From the NCBI RefSeq assembly GCF_018437275.1, contig NZ_JAAMFK010000003.1, positions 124,001 through 188,000 on the forward strand: a stretch of 64,000 bases of DNA, given 5' to 3'. A program made the position numbers and the translations under genes. Shown here in pieces: positions 7,872-16,552 of this stretch. Below the pieces are notes generated by a model. That model did no database searches. It had not been told where the DNA came from and saw nothing but the letters and a program-made list of their open reading frames with translations. Positions within the stretch are counted from its first letter, which is position 1; every line of letters begins with the position of its first letter. The stretch is from Fructobacillus broussonetiae (GTDB taxonomy: Bacteria; Bacillota; Bacilli; Lactobacillales; Lactobacillaceae).

Positions 7872-8225
7872 TTAAATCATTCCCAACAGCAAAGCCATCA
7901 CAGCCAATCCTGCCTGTTTGAAGAACAAGCTCGCCTTACCGGAAGAGTACCCACCATAAAGTGCAACCAGTACGATGTAAATCAGAATTGGTGTAACAAG
8001 CGATTTTTGAAAAAGAAGACCGTAGAGCATTCCAAAACCGATCAACGCGTTGTACACCCCTTGGTTCTTCAAAAGCAGTTGTACCTTTTCAACCTGAACG
8101 TCTTCTTTTGATAGTGAAAACAACGTTGCGGTCTTTTCAGATTTAGGCTCAATGGTTTCTCGATAGAAAATATAAAAGAATTCGATCGCCACAAGGACGT
8201 TCAAAACTGTTGTTAATTCAGACAT
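7872..8225 (-). CDS. DUF1304 family membrane protein
   Basis: The 117-residue product has four predicted membrane segments. The central KNQGVYNALIGFGMLYG motif is characteristic of DUF1304 proteins, which have this length and topology. The function of the family is unknown. It is a monocistronic unit between the oxidoreductase and the tRNA-Ser gene. Confidence 0.85.
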   Translation of the reverse strand: MSELTTVLNVLVAIEFFYIFYRETIEPKSEKTATLFSLSKEDVQVEKVQLLLKNQGVYNALIGFGMLYGLLFQKSLVTPILIYIVLVALYGGYSSGKASLFFKQAGLAVMALLLGMI

Positions 8226-8248
8226 AACTGTCTCCTTTATTTTTTAAA

Positions 8249-8290
8249 CAAAAAGAGGATGACGCAAGCGGGAATCTTTGTCATCCTCTT
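8249..8290 (-). terminator. tRNA-Ser terminator
   Basis: AAGAGGATGAC and GTCATCCTCTT form a long stem directly after the tRNA on the minus strand, followed by TTTTTG. Confidence 0.8.
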
Positions 8291-8297
8291 GTTATAG

Positions 8298-8385
8298 TGG
8301 AGAAGAAGGGATTCGAACCCTCGCACGCTTTAACACGTCTACACCCTTAGCAAGGGCGCCTCTTCAGCCTCTTGAGTACTTCTCC
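8298..8385 (-). tRNA. tRNA-Ser (GCU)
   Basis: The minus strand folds as a class II tRNA: acceptor GGAGAAG/CTTCTCC, D-arm ACTCAAGAGGCTGAAGAGG, anticodon loop with GCT in CTTGCTAAG, a long variable arm and GGTTCGAATCC. No CCA is encoded. Confidence 0.95.
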
Positions 8386-8397
8386 ATAACAGATAAT

Positions 8398-8426
8398 ACT
8401 ATACCAGATTATCCGCATGACGGCAA
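8398..8426 (-). promoter_or_regulatory. tRNA-Ser promoter
   Basis: TTGCCG (8426-8421), 17-base spacer, TATAGT (8403-8398), 12 bases before the tRNA. Confidence 0.7.
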
Positions 8427-8475
8427 GCATCGCGGGCGGTGCGCCGCCGACTTTTAAAGCCTGAAAAATACGAAC

Positions 8476-8808
8476 TTAACGCGCCACCAGTGACATGATG
8501 GACAAGTTAAAGTGGTCCCAGATGCCCTGGTCATCCGCCTTGAAGTCTTCAATCAAGGAATCCTTAATTGGCTTAATAGTTCCGGCCTTTTCCTTGTATA
8601 CATCAAAGAGTTCGAGGTTGCCCTCGTCGTCCCACTTCACGGTGTAGAAGGTGCCGTCCATGCGGTAGTCCAAAATTTCTTCCAAACCACGCTTCAACGT
8701 GCGCTTAATCACCTGATCTTCCGTGACGTTTTCGCCACGGGCGTTCAAAATGGCGACTTGGTCCTTTACTTGTTGATAGTCGTCTGCGACATCCATGCTA
8801 TCCATCAT
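8476..8808 (-). CDS. Conserved small acidic protein, function unknown
   Basis: The 110-residue soluble product (MMDSMDVADDYQQVKDQV...) is acidic with no membrane segment or recognised motif. The middle TFYTVKWDDEGNLELFDVY looks like a beta-sheet segment. The ATG at 8808 has AAGGAG about 9 bases upstream, which supports translation. It is divergent from nnrE, with an AT-rich repeat-containing intergenic region between them. I do not recognise a family. Confidence 0.7.
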   Translation of the reverse strand: MMDSMDVADDYQQVKDQVAILNARGENVTEDQVIKRTLKRGLEEILDYRMDGTFYTVKWDDEGNLELFDVYKEKAGTIKPIKDSLIEDFKADDQGIWDHFNLSIMSLVAR

Positions 8809-8884
8809 GACCAGTCTCCTTTTACATGTAAAATCTTTGTCTTTATATTATAATAACTATAACTATTATACTAAGGTGAAAAAC

Positions 8885-9532
8885 ATGACACAACTGGTAA
8901 CTGGCGATGAACAACGGGCCATTGAAACCTACACCATGGATGAAGTTGGTTTGGGTCAGGCCGTCTTAACTGAACGAGCTGCAATGGCGACGATGAATGT
9001 CTTAGCGGCCGGAAACTACGACCTCTCCAAAGTCTTAGTTCTTGCTGGACTCGGAAACAACGGATCAGACGGCGTGGCCTTAGCCCGCCTCTTGCACCAG
9101 GCAAAGATTCCGGTCACCCTCCAATTCGTTGGAAACGTCAAGCGGGCCAACGATAATGTGAAGGCCCAGCTCAAGGCTGCCGAAGCCTGCGGGGTTGAGC
9201 GCGCCGAGAAGTCCGATTTCAAGGAACCATCCTTGATTATCGACGCCATCTTCGGAACGGGCTTAAACGCTGATCTTCCGGATGGTCTCCAAAAGATGGT
9301 GAAGGCCGCAAACCACATCGACAACACGGTCGTCGCCTTAGACATCCCAACGGGGATTGACGCGACATCCGGTGAAATACGTGGAGCGGTTCTGAAGGCG
9401 TCAACTACCATTGCATTCGGTTTCCAAAAGGTTGGAACAAGCCGTGGCGCCGGCAAGAAGAATTCTGGTCGTATCATCGTCCAAGACATTGGCTTGATAA
9501 CCCCAGAAAACTTTACCTTCTCAATTAAGTAA
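8885..9532 (+). CDS. nnrE: NAD(P)H-hydrate epimerase (YjeF N-terminal domain)
   Basis: The 215-residue enzyme interconverts R and S forms of damaged, hydrated NAD(P)H so the dehydratase can repair it. The signature LAGLGNNGSDGVALARLL and the IDAIFGTGL and LDIPTGIDATSG segments are all present. It is a stand-alone N-domain without a fused dehydratase domain. The ATG at 8885 is preferred over an upstream frame because AAGGTG lies 8 bases before it. It is monocistronic with a bidirectional terminator shared with rlmH. Confidence 0.92.
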   Translation: MTQLVTGDEQRAIETYTMDEVGLGQAVLTERAAMATMNVLAAGNYDLSKVLVLAGLGNNGSDGVALARLLHQAKIPVTLQFVGNVKRANDNVKAQLKAAEACGVERAEKSDFKEPSLIIDAIFGTGLNADLPDGLQKMVKAANHIDNTVVALDIPTGIDATSGEIRGAVLKASTTIAFGFQKVGTSRGAGKKNSGRIIVQDIGLITPENFTFSIK

Positions 9533-9538
9533 ACAGAC

Positions 9539-9571
9539 AAAAAGACGAACGGTTTTGCCGTTCGTCTTTTT
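9539..9571 (+). terminator. Bidirectional terminator between nnrE and rlmH
   Basis: AAAGACGAACGG-TTTTG-CCGTTCGTCTTT with runs on both sides. Confidence 0.9.
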
Positions 9572-10050
9572 TATTTGTGGTAAGGCGATCCCTGAGCAAT
9601 CATATTGGCCCGGTAAATCTGTTCCACAAGCACCAAGCGCATGAGTTGGTGTGGCAGGGTCAGGAGTCCGAAGGACAAAAGCAGGTCAGCCCGCTTCTTA
9701 ATCTTAGGGTCCAGTCCTAATGATCCACCAATGATAAAAGTCAACGTCCCATGCCCAGCAGTTTTTGCGGCTTCAAGCTTTTGGGATAACTTTTCAGAAG
9801 GCAATTGTTTTCCCTCAATGGCTAAGACGACCACGTAGTCGCGTTCACCAATCTTGGCCCAGATGCGTTCCCCTTCCTTAGCCATGATTTCTTCGTTTTC
9901 CGCCTCAGACGCTTTGTCTGGGGTTTTCTCGTCTGCAAGCTCCACCTGTTCCACTTTGGCAAAGCGCGACAGACGTTTTACGTACTCGGCAATCCCGTCT
10001 TTGAGGTACTTTTCCTTTAATTTTCCAACCGTAATAATCTTTATTTTCAT
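9571..10050 (-). CDS. rlmH: 23S rRNA (pseudouridine1915-N3)-methyltransferase
   Basis: The 159-residue SPOUT methyltransferase has the family's exact length and the conserved N-terminus [26 protein letters not shown] (knot) and the C-terminal [17 protein letters not shown], which ends in YHK, are also present. It acts on helix 69 of assembled 70S ribosomes. Its upstream region is the DnaA-box cluster, so its promoter probably overlaps DnaA sites. rlmH lies near oriC in several Firmicutes (established), but no dnaA is present here. Confidence 0.95.
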   Translation of the reverse strand: MKIKIITVGKLKEKYLKDGIAEYVKRLSRFAKVEQVELADEKTPDKASEAENEEIMAKEGERIWAKIGERDYVVVLAIEGKQLPSEKLSQKLEAAKTAGHGTLTFIIGGSLGLDPKIKKRADLLLSFGLLTLPHQLMRLVLVEQIYRANMIAQGSPYHK

Positions 10051-10088
10051 TTAAATTTCAACCTTTCATTTTGGTCTAAGCAGAAAAG

Positions 10089-10312
10089 TTATCCCCCAAA
10101 AACGGACTTATCCACCTAGTTATCCACAGTTATACCCACGTTCTAAGCTATATAAAGGCGCTTCTTGTGCTATTTTACATCTTTATCCACAGGAAATGCT
10201 TTTTTCACCCGGTAAAAGTCCAAAAGATATCCAAGTTCACGAATGTTGATTTTAAGCCTTTTATCCCCAAATGTCCAACTTTATCCACAACCTTATCCAC
10301 ACCTGTTGATAA
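10089..10312. other. DnaA-box cluster
   Basis: Four perfect TTATCCACA boxes lie at 10120-10128, 10183-10191, 10281-10289 and 10293-10301. One-mismatch boxes are at 10108-10116 (TTATCCACC), 10130-10138 (TTATACCCA), 10261-10269 (TTATCCCCA) and, reversed, 10304-10312 (TTATCAACA). A weaker TTATCCCCC is at 10089-10097. Nearly all point the same way. The stretch from 10313 to 10550 holds no gene. It is AT-rich, with repeated TTTTCGTTTAA (about 10331 and 10385) and AAAACGAAGATTAAA, which could form an unwinding element. No dnaA or dnaN is next to it. Confidence 0.85.
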
Positions 10313-10550
10313 GCACATTTGTTCGCTTCTTTTTTCGTTTAAAATCTTCGGTTTTTTCTAAGTAAAGCGACGAAGAATCGCAATTTTTCGTTTAAGAACT
10401 TTATAAAACGAAGATTAAAGACGAACAAGACATACGAGCATCTCTCAATGCATAGATTTTACCCTAAAACAAGCGAACATGCATTCTTTAATTGGTCTAG
10501 TCGAAATTCGATTATGGTGATTACTTGACTTTTACAGGAACATAACAACT

Positions 10551-10582
10551 AAAAAAAGCAGCCGTAAAAACGACTGCTTTTT
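10551..10582 (-). terminator. Terminator after the carboxypeptidase gene
   Basis: AAAGCAGCCG-TAAAAA-CGACTGCTTT hairpin with T-run on the minus strand. Confidence 0.75.
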
Positions 10583-10584
10583 CT

Positions 10585-11352
10585 TTAGCGTCCATCCGCC
10601 TTCAAGCCTGCTATGTAGGCTTCGAGCGTCAAGTTATGCTTTTTCATGTACTGGGCGTTTTTGACACCCACGTAACGGAAATGCCATGACTCATAATCGA
10701 TACCCGTCTGCTTAATTTGTTCTTTATCATTTGGGTAACGGAGAATAAATCCGTAATCGGCTGCGTGGTCGATCAACCATTTCTGTGACGCAAAGGTGTC
10801 CATCTCTGCTTCGAGGTTTGGATACTTTTCAAAGGCATCGCGTCCAGCCAAGTCGACGGCCAGTCCCGTTTGGTGTTCAGAAGAACCAGGATACTGCACA
10901 ACCTCAGCGGTCTTCTTTTCCGCTTCAGCATCAGACATCCCCTCCGCCATGTTGTTTTGCTTTACACCAGCAAAGACTTCCTTTTGATACTGGATGGAGC
11001 GGTAACCAGAAATCAACTGCGTTTGGTAACCAGCAGCGCGTGCCCCCGACTGGAAGTCCAAGAGCGCTTGCTTAATTCGGGTATCCATTGCAATTCCAGA
11101 AACCTGCGTCTTATCGAAGTTAATTTCCTTATCGCGCTTGTTCCACTTATTGACGAGGACCAAATCCCAGTCAGAAGAAGAAACCCCCTTTGGGAGATCC
11201 TTTAGTTTCGTTTGAGTTTGCTTGCTACTCTCTGTTTTTCCGCTGCTTTCGTGCCGCTGCGGTTGCATGAAGTAGGATACTGCAAACGACAAGACGAGTG
11301 CGAGTAACAAACCACCAAAGGCAATCAACAAATGTTTTTTCTTTTGCGTCAT
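10585..11352 (-). CDS. VanY/LdcB-family peptidoglycan carboxypeptidase, membrane-anchored
   Basis: The 255-residue product starts at ATG 11352 with GGAGGA upstream. It has an uncleaved-type hydrophobic segment (about 7-25), a Ser/Lys/Thr-rich linker, and a D,D- or L,D-carboxypeptidase domain. Zinc-site motifs are visible: SSEHQTGLAVDL (SxHxxGxAxD) and ESWHFRYVG (WHxRYVG). The enzyme trims stem peptides outside the cell. Whether the bond is D-Ala-D-Ala or L-Lys-D-Ala cannot be decided from the sequence. Downstream of tRNA-Lys, it has its own terminator. Confidence 0.88.
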   Translation of the reverse strand: MTQKKKHLLIAFGGLLLALVLSFAVSYFMQPQRHESSGKTESSKQTQTKLKDLPKGVSSSDWDLVLVNKWNKRDKEINFDKTQVSGIAMDTRIKQALLDFQSGARAAGYQTQLISGYRSIQYQKEVFAGVKQNNMAEGMSDAEAEKKTAEVVQYPGSSEHQTGLAVDLAGRDAFEKYPNLEAEMDTFASQKWLIDHAADYGFILRYPNDKEQIKQTGIDYESWHFRYVGVKNAQYMKKHNLTLEAYIAGLKADGR

Positions 11353-11371
11353 TTCATCCTCCAATGCATAG

Positions 11372-11400
11372 AAAAAGGACCGGGAATTTCCCGGTCCTTT
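11372..11400 (-). terminator. tRNA-Lys terminator
   Basis: AAAGGACCGGG-AATTT-CCCGGTCCTTT, located right after the tRNA and before the carboxypeptidase gene. Confidence 0.85.
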
Positions 11401-11404
11401 GAGA

Positions 11405-11477
11405 TGGTCAGTCAGGGGCTCGAACCCTGGACCCACGGATTAAGAGTCCGTTGCTCTACCAACTGAGCTAACTGACC
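11405..11477 (-). tRNA. tRNA-Lys (CUU)
   Basis: Acceptor GGTCAGT/ACTGACC, D-arm TAGCTCAGTTGGTAGAGCA, anticodon CTT in ACTCTTAAT, and T-arm GGTTCGAGCCC. The 190 bases upstream, to the end of galE, hold only its promoter (TATAAT near 11502) and the galE terminator. Confidence 0.95.
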
Positions 11478-11633
11478 ATGATGTCCTTATCAACAAGAAT
11501 TATAATACCATAGGAACAAGGGAGTGGCAAGCGATTTCCCCATCTTTTTGAGAATTTATTCCAAAATTGGCATTGGTTTTTCCGTCAACGAAGGACGAAT
11601 CAAAAAAGACCGTTTTTATTTTCAATCAAAACG

Positions 11634-11662
11634 AAAAAAGCAGACCTTCGCCTGCTTTTTAA
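11634..11662 (-). terminator. Terminator at the end of the dnaX-galE operon
   Basis: AAGCAGGCGAAGGTCTGCTT hairpin and T-run after galE. Confidence 0.75.
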
Positions 11663-11667
11663 TCAAT

Positions 11668-12663
11668 TTATTTCTTATCGTTATAACCGTTTGGGTTCTT
11701 TTCAACCCAGTTCCAGGCCGTACGGATAATGTCTTCCACGTTATCGTACTTTGGCGCCCAGCCCAAGACTTCGCGGGCAGCAGTTGAATCTGCAACCAAG
11801 ATGTCCGGATCCCCGGCACGGCGGGGTCCGACTTTGGCTTCAATGTTCACACCAGTGGCCTTACGAGCGGCTTCAACCATTTCCTTCACTGAGAATCCAG
11901 TGGCTGAACCAAGGTTGAACTGAGCGGATGGGTTGCCGTTCTTCAAGTAATCCAATGCCAAGATGTGGGCGTCTGCGAGGTCAACAACGTGGACGTAGTC
12001 ACGCACGTTGAATCCATCAGGCGTATTGTAGTCATCCCCGAACATTTCGATGTAGTCACGCTTACCAGAAGCGGCCTGCAAGATGATTGGGACCAAGTGC
12101 GTTTCTGGTCCGTGATCTTCACCAATTGAACCGTCAGGCATTGCACCGGCAACGTTGAAGTAACGAAGCGCAACCCACTTGATGTCGTAGGCTGAATCGG
12201 CCCATGCCATCATCTTTTCCATCATCAACTTTGATTCACCGTAAGGGTTGATTGGGTTTTGTGGGTCCGTTTCCTTGATTGGGATGTTAACTGGGTTACC
12301 GTAAGTGGCAGCCGTTGATGAGAAGACAATCTTCTTCACGTCGTGTTCCTTCATCACTTCAAGCAAGGTCACCATGCCGGCCGTGTTGTTATCGAAGTAC
12401 TTCAAAGGTTCCGCAACGGATTCGGGAACGATTGAGAACGCAGCGAAGTGCACAACGGCTTCGATGTCTTCCTTGTCAAAAACTTCAGACAACGCCTTCT
12501 TATCACGGATGTCGACTTCATAGAACTTTGCTTCGGGTGCCACCGCCGCACGGTGCCCCTTTACCAAGTTATCGACAACAACAACGTCTCGACCATCCGC
12601 CAACAATTGACGAACCATGTGTGAACCAATGTATCCAGCTCCACCCAATACTAATACTGACAT
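11668..12663 (-). CDS. galE: UDP-glucose 4-epimerase
   Basis: The 331-residue enzyme interconverts UDP-galactose and UDP-glucose. It has the NAD-binding [17 protein letters not shown] at its N-terminus, SSTAATYG, and the catalytic [13 protein letters not shown] (YxxxK), then RYFNVAGA. The ATG at 12663 with GAGGA upstream is preferred to a GTG at 12678 that would lie inside the ribosome site. It is the last gene of a nine-gene operon of otherwise replication and repair genes, 23 bases after the thioesterase. Its position may give constitutive low expression for cell-wall sugar supply. Confidence 0.95.
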   Translation of the reverse strand: MSVLVLGGAGYIGSHMVRQLLADGRDVVVVDNLVKGHRAAVAPEAKFYEVDIRDKKALSEVFDKEDIEAVVHFAAFSIVPESVAEPLKYFDNNTAGMVTLLEVMKEHDVKKIVFSSTAATYGNPVNIPIKETDPQNPINPYGESKLMMEKMMAWADSAYDIKWVALRYFNVAGAMPDGSIGEDHGPETHLVPIILQAASGKRDYIEMFGDDYNTPDGFNVRDYVHVVDLADAHILALDYLKNGNPSAQFNLGSATGFSVKEMVEAARKATGVNIEAKVGPRRAGDPDILVADSTAAREVLGWAPKYDNVEDIIRTAWNWVEKNPNGYNDKK

Positions 12664-12686
12664 TCTTTTATTCCTCACTTAAATGA

Positions 12687-13421
12687 TTATTGCTTATCCC
12701 AGCTAATCAAGGCCTCTGCTGAGACCTTCTCACCGTTTCGAATTCGATGCTTCGTTTCATTATCTAACACTTTAGCCTGCGATTCAACCTGGTGGCCGTA
12801 GTGCACCTCGTTCTCATAACGGATTGAAAAGCCCGTTGGTTCGTGCTCTTTCAAGAAATCGAGCGGCAAGACGTCTAACATCCACTCCATGTACTTAGAG
12901 TTGTTCACGTGCTTGTTCCCGTCAATGTCTAGGAATCGAACTTGATAGTTTCGGTCGAAGTCTGGTTCTTCATCCTTAATCTTAGGGATTCGAACCATCT
13001 TTTCAAGACGTTTTTCCTCGTGGCCACCGTATGGCTCCACGAGGTCCAATGGTAGCTTAATCATGCGTCGACTCTCGAGGTCAATTAAGGCCCAGAGCGA
13101 ATCCATATCGATGATTACTTCACCAGAGGCGTCCTTGAAGTAGAAACCACGGTTAGCAAAGTAGGAGCTCCACTCGCCCGCCTTCGTTTCGATGGTGATG
13201 GTTTCACCGAGCTTGGGACGGCGCTTAATGCGCACGTCGTATTGTAAGATAACCCAGCCAAGCCCCCGTTTGTCGGTTTCTTTATAGCCGACATTGAGGT
13301 ATTCTCCCTGCTTACGTGAGCATAGGATGGCCAGGTTTAACATCATGGAAAGCGACAGCTTTCTTGATAAATCAACCTGGTAGTATTCGATTGGCTGCGT
13401 AATTGAAAAAACGTCTGCCAT
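12687..13421 (-). CDS. Acyl-ACP thioesterase (FatA-like)
   Basis: The 244-residue product has two hot-dog folds. Conserved stretches are RGLGWVILQYDVRIKRRPKLGE in the first half and NRNYQVRFLDIDGNKHVNNSKYMEWML in the second, where the NxHxxN pattern carries catalytic residues. It releases fatty acids from acyl carrier protein. It directly follows rsmI with two bases between them, and precedes galE. Confidence 0.88.
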   Translation of the reverse strand: MADVFSITQPIEYYQVDLSRKLSLSMMLNLAILCSRKQGEYLNVGYKETDKRGLGWVILQYDVRIKRRPKLGETITIETKAGEWSSYFANRGFYFKDASGEVIIDMDSLWALIDLESRRMIKLPLDLVEPYGGHEEKRLEKMVRIPKIKDEEPDFDRNYQVRFLDIDGNKHVNNSKYMEWMLDVLPLDFLKEHEPTGFSIRYENEVHYGHQVESQAKVLDNETKHRIRNGEKVSAEALISWDKQ

Positions 13422-13423
13422 AA

Positions 13424-14332
13424 TTATTCCTCGATTTGATGATAAATTTTGTACACTTCTTGGCGTGCCATGCCCGTGGCCTTCGCCACTTGCTTAATCG
13501 CCGTGTTGGGCTTCATCCCACCGTCGACCAACTTTTGAACGGCGGCCTTCGGATCTTCCTCGGCTGCCTGGATGTCGTCTTGCGACTGCCCGTTTGCAAC
13601 GGGCATCCCCATTGGCGCCTGCTTATCCTTTGATCCTTCGATCAAAACGACGAACTCGCCGCGAACCTCTTCTTGGTCTGCCCATTCGAAGGCTTCCTGA
13701 GCTGTTCCACGGAGGAACTCTTCGTAGCGCTTGGTGAGCTCACGTGCCAAAACGACCCTCCGGTCGGCCCCGAGCACTTCCACGACGTTTTCCAAGGTCT
13801 TCTTCAAACGGTGGGGCGCTTCGTAGAAGATGATGGTCTCAGGACGCCAGCCGAGCGTGGCTAGCTCTTCTTGCTGTTCCTGCTTCTTTCTAGGCAAAAA
13901 ACCATGGAAGTAGAAGGGTTGTGGTACGAGACCCGAGGCGATCAAAGCCGTGATTCCGGCTGATGCACCAGGAACGGGAACAACGGGAATACCTGCTTCG
14001 ATGGCTTGCGCCACGAGTTCTTTTCCAGGATCGGAAATGGATGGCAATCCAGCATCGGACACCTGGGCAATGTTGGTTCCGGCAAGAAGCTTGTTAACCA
14101 ACTCCGGCGCTTTTTCCTGCCAGTTGTGCTCGTGCAAAGAGGTCTTCTCATTTTTAATCTCAAAGAAGTTCAAGAGCAACTGCGTGTGACGAGTGTCTTC
14201 GGCCGCAATCAAATCCACGTCCGTCAGGACTTGGATGGCACGGTTGGACATATCCTGAAGGTTACCGATTGGCGTTCCGACTAAGTAGAGCGTTCCAGTA
14301 TTCTGTTGTGCAAAGGATTTTTGTGACTGCAT
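13424..14332 (-). CDS. rsmI: 16S rRNA (cytidine1402-2'-O)-methyltransferase
   Basis: The 302-residue SAM-dependent tetrapyrrole-methylase-fold enzyme begins GTLYLVGTPIGNLQDMS and has AEDTRHTQLLL, VSDAGLPSISDPG and ALIASGLVPQPF, all family hallmarks. It is translationally close to holB (one base apart) in the conserved order seen in Firmicutes. The C-terminus has the extended helix-turn-helix-like region (MKPNTAIKQVAKATGMARQE). Confidence 0.95.
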   Translation of the reverse strand: MQSQKSFAQQNTGTLYLVGTPIGNLQDMSNRAIQVLTDVDLIAAEDTRHTQLLLNFFEIKNEKTSLHEHNWQEKAPELVNKLLAGTNIAQVSDAGLPSISDPGKELVAQAIEAGIPVVPVPGASAGITALIASGLVPQPFYFHGFLPRKKQEQQEELATLGWRPETIIFYEAPHRLKKTLENVVEVLGADRRVVLARELTKRYEEFLRGTAQEAFEWADQEEVRGEFVVLIEGSKDKQAPMGMPVANGQSQDDIQAAEEDPKAAVQKLVDGGMKPNTAIKQVAKATGMARQEVYKIYHQIEE

Positions 14333-14333
14333 C

Positions 14334-15293
14334 TTATTTCAAAACAATGGCCATTTCGAGGGCTACTTTTTCAAGTTTGGACTGGAAGGAAACTTGGACC
14401 TTCTTGAGCTGGTCGAAGACCAGCGTTTTTTCAAGGGCTTTTTGCAGTTGGTCGGTGCTGTAACGCTGTCCAATCTGTTTATAAAAACCGGCAAGTTGTG
14501 GGAAGTAAAGCGTCGCGTTCGCCCCGGACTTGTTCATGAAGACATCGCGGGCAAGCTGTTGAATCCAAAGCATAACCTCGTCTTCTTCGGCCTTCTCGCT
14601 CACCTTTGGTAACAGGGTGCTTTGCGTGTAGGCCATGACGGACACATCACGTACCATCGCCGTTTCAAACCACTTGAAAACAAGCGGTTGAACATCGTCT
14701 TTGAATGCGGCGAGTCCAGCCTGCGCCTTTGCTTCCACTTCCGGCGTTGGTGTCAGGTGAACGACCTGCGCACGCGAAACAATGGTTTGAAGCACGTCTT
14801 CGGCGCGGTCGGCCAGTAAAATGATCAACTGCGGACCGGCGGGTTCTTCGATGAACTTCAGCAAGGAGTTCGCAGCGGCCGTCGTCAGCGTTTCCACGCG
14901 GTCGATGATAAAGACCTTCACGTCGGATTCTAAGGCGGTCGTCGTCAGCTCCGGAACGATGGCACGAATCTGTGCAATCTTAATGGCTGCTCCTGGTTTT
15001 TCAGGTAGCACCGTGACCAAATCTGGATGGTCGAATAGCCCGATTCGCTTGGTGGTGTCCTCGTCGTCTCCGAGCACCATGGAAGCAAAGCGGAGGGCCA
15101 AAGCCAGTTTTTCTTCTTCTCCAGCACCAGCTAGAAGGTAGAGGTGGGAACGGCGGTCCTCTTTAACCGCCTGTTCAAACTGTTCGACGTTTTTTGGATA
15201 GGACGCTTCTGCTAATTCCAAAAAATCGGCCAACTCAAAGGCGGCCGATTCTTCTTGTTTCGCCTGTTTAATTGTTTTCTTAGCACCAGCCAT
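14334..15293 (-). CDS. holB: DNA polymerase III delta' subunit, cysteine-free
   Basis: The 319-residue product is a clamp-loader AAA+ subunit without a functional P-loop. LYLLAGAGEEEKLALALR replaces Walker A, and VFIIDRVETLTTAAANSLLKFIEEP and TIVSRAQVV follow. Bacterial delta' proteins usually have a four-cysteine zinc module after the first helix and an SRC motif. This one has no cysteine at all and reads SRA. Its start overlaps the stop of darA by one base. It works with DnaX and delta to load the beta clamp. Confidence 0.9.
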   Translation of the reverse strand: MAGAKKTIKQAKQEESAAFELADFLELAEASYPKNVEQFEQAVKEDRRSHLYLLAGAGEEEKLALALRFASMVLGDDEDTTKRIGLFDHPDLVTVLPEKPGAAIKIAQIRAIVPELTTTALESDVKVFIIDRVETLTTAAANSLLKFIEEPAGPQLIILLADRAEDVLQTIVSRAQVVHLTPTPEVEAKAQAGLAAFKDDVQPLVFKWFETAMVRDVSVMAYTQSTLLPKVSEKAEEDEVMLWIQQLARDVFMNKSGANATLYFPQLAGFYKQIGQRYSTDQLQKALEKTLVFDQLKKVQVSFQSKLEKVALEMAIVLK

Positions 15294-15616
15294 TAGAAGC
15301 GGTAGAAATCGTCGATGGTTTGCGTGAAGACCGTGGCTCCACCAACCTCAACTTCAACTGGGAACGTGGCACCGCGATCCCCTTCAACACCCATTGGTGG
15401 CACCATGAACTGCTTACGTTTCTGTGATACTTCCTTGATGATGTCGAGCACTTCTTCGACGCGGTCGTCATCGATGGCGACCAAGAACGTCGTGTTACCA
15501 GAACGCAAGAATCCACCAGACGTTGACAAACGAGTGGCCTGAATCTTGTTCTTAACTAATGCGTTCGCCAACTTCGTGGCATCTTTGTCTTGCACAATCG
15601 CGTTAATGAGTTTCAT
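15293..15616 (-). CDS. darA: PII-like cyclic-di-AMP receptor protein
   Basis: The 107-residue product (MKLINAIVQDKDATKLANAL) has the YaaQ/DarA length and motifs: the ATRLSTSGGFLRSGNTTFL loop, IDDDRVEEVLDIIKE and a C-terminal VGGATVFTQTIDDFYRF. In other Firmicutes, members bind c-di-AMP as trimers. It sits between tmk and holB as in Bacillus. Confidence 0.92.
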   Translation of the reverse strand: MKLINAIVQDKDATKLANALVKNKIQATRLSTSGGFLRSGNTTFLVAIDDDRVEEVLDIIKEVSQKRKQFMVPPMGVEGDRGATFPVEVEVGGATVFTQTIDDFYRF

Positions 15617-15620
15617 GTTT

Positions 15621-16277
15621 TTACCTCCAATTAGCAGTTAAAATATCTTTTACTTGTTGTAAAACGTCTTCCTTGGACTGGCTCGCGTCCACGACCTTGA
15701 TGCGGTCGGGATTTTCCTTGGCCAATTCCAGGTAAGTTTCACGAACCTTCTTGTGGAAGGACACTTTTTCGTTGTCCATCCGGTCAATCTTGTCCGTGCG
15801 GTTTTGGTGAATCCGCTCAAGACCGATTTCAACGGGTAAATCTAAGTAGATGGTCAGCTCTGGAAGAACTTTCTCACCTTCTGTTTCCCCTTGAATGGCA
15901 AAGTCATTGACGGCCATGATGGCGTCTTTACCGAGCCCGCGACCCCCACCTTGATAGGCAAGAGAGGAATCTAAGTAACGGTCCGAAAGGACAATTTTAC
16001 CGGCCTTTAGGGCGGGCATGATGGTATGCACCACGTGTTCACGCCTTGAAGCGGCAAGAAGAAAGACTTCCGTCCAAGGATCGACTGGTGTTTCTCGGTC
16101 CTTTTTCAAGATGTCTCGAACCTCTTCTGCCAACGGATTTCCAGTTCCACCAGGCTCCCGGGTTAAGAGAACGTCTTTTCCAGTGAGCTCTTTCAAAAAT
16201 GGAATCGCAGCGTTGATGACCGTCGTTTTTCCGGCACCTTCCGGACCTTCAAATGAAATAAAGTTTCGTTGGTTCAT
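15621..16277 (-). CDS. tmk: Thymidylate kinase
   Basis: The 218-residue kinase makes dTDP from dTMP. The P-loop is FEGPEGAGKTT, and the TREPGGTGNPLAEEVR and DRYLDSSLAYQGGGRGLG segments hold the DR(Y/F) and LID motifs. The ATG at 16277 has GAGGGAG upstream; the GTG at 16289 lies inside the preceding ORF. It is part of the dnaX operon. Confidence 0.95.
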   Translation of the reverse strand: MNQRNFISFEGPEGAGKTTVINAAIPFLKELTGKDVLLTREPGGTGNPLAEEVRDILKKDRETPVDPWTEVFLLAASRREHVVHTIMPALKAGKIVLSDRYLDSSLAYQGGGRGLGKDAIMAVNDFAIQGETEGEKVLPELTIYLDLPVEIGLERIHQNRTDKIDRMDNEKVSFHKKVRETYLELAKENPDRIKVVDASQSKEDVLQQVKDILTANWR

Positions 16278-16285
16278 CGACTCCC

Positions 16286-16552
16286 TCACTTCTCTTCCGG
16301 ATGGAACAACTTTGGCCCGTTTGCCGTCGTTCGACGACGCTTGGCCTCCTTATAGAGATAAGAAAAGCGGGCTTTTTTCAAAGCCGTTTGGGCCTGGACC
16401 ATGTGACCATTTACCCGGGCGTCGACAAGTGCCGTCTCCGAGTCCTGGGCCTGTAAGTAATCCAGGCGAGCATGGTCGACCTGCTCCAAGAGAATCTGGT
16501 CGTACTTGGCCTTTAAATTGTTATGCTTTCTTTCTTTTTTCTTGAAAATCAC
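16286..16552 (-). CDS. yaaL: YaaL family protein (DUF2508)
   Basis: The 88-residue basic helical protein has [17 protein letters not shown], typical of YaaL proteins. It overlaps recR by four bases (ATGA). The function is unknown, but its place between recR and tmk is conserved in Firmicutes. The stop overlaps the alternative GTG of tmk. Confidence 0.85.
   Translation of the reverse strand: MIFKKKERKHNNLKAKYDQILLEQVDHARLDYLQAQDSETALVDARVNGHMVQAQTALKKARFSYLYKEAKRRRTTANGPKLFHPEEK

Noticed and set aside
8849-8872. AT-rich palindrome-like TATAATA...TATTATA before nnrE as an operator
   Set aside because: The repeat is mostly A/T and overlaps divergent promoter -10 sequences, so it is as likely to be promoter composition.
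10089-10560. Calling the DnaA-box cluster the chromosomal origin oriC
   Set aside because: No dnaA or dnaN nearby, and the strand bias of the highly expressed genes on the right is opposite to what an origin at this place would give. Kept as a finding, not as oriC.
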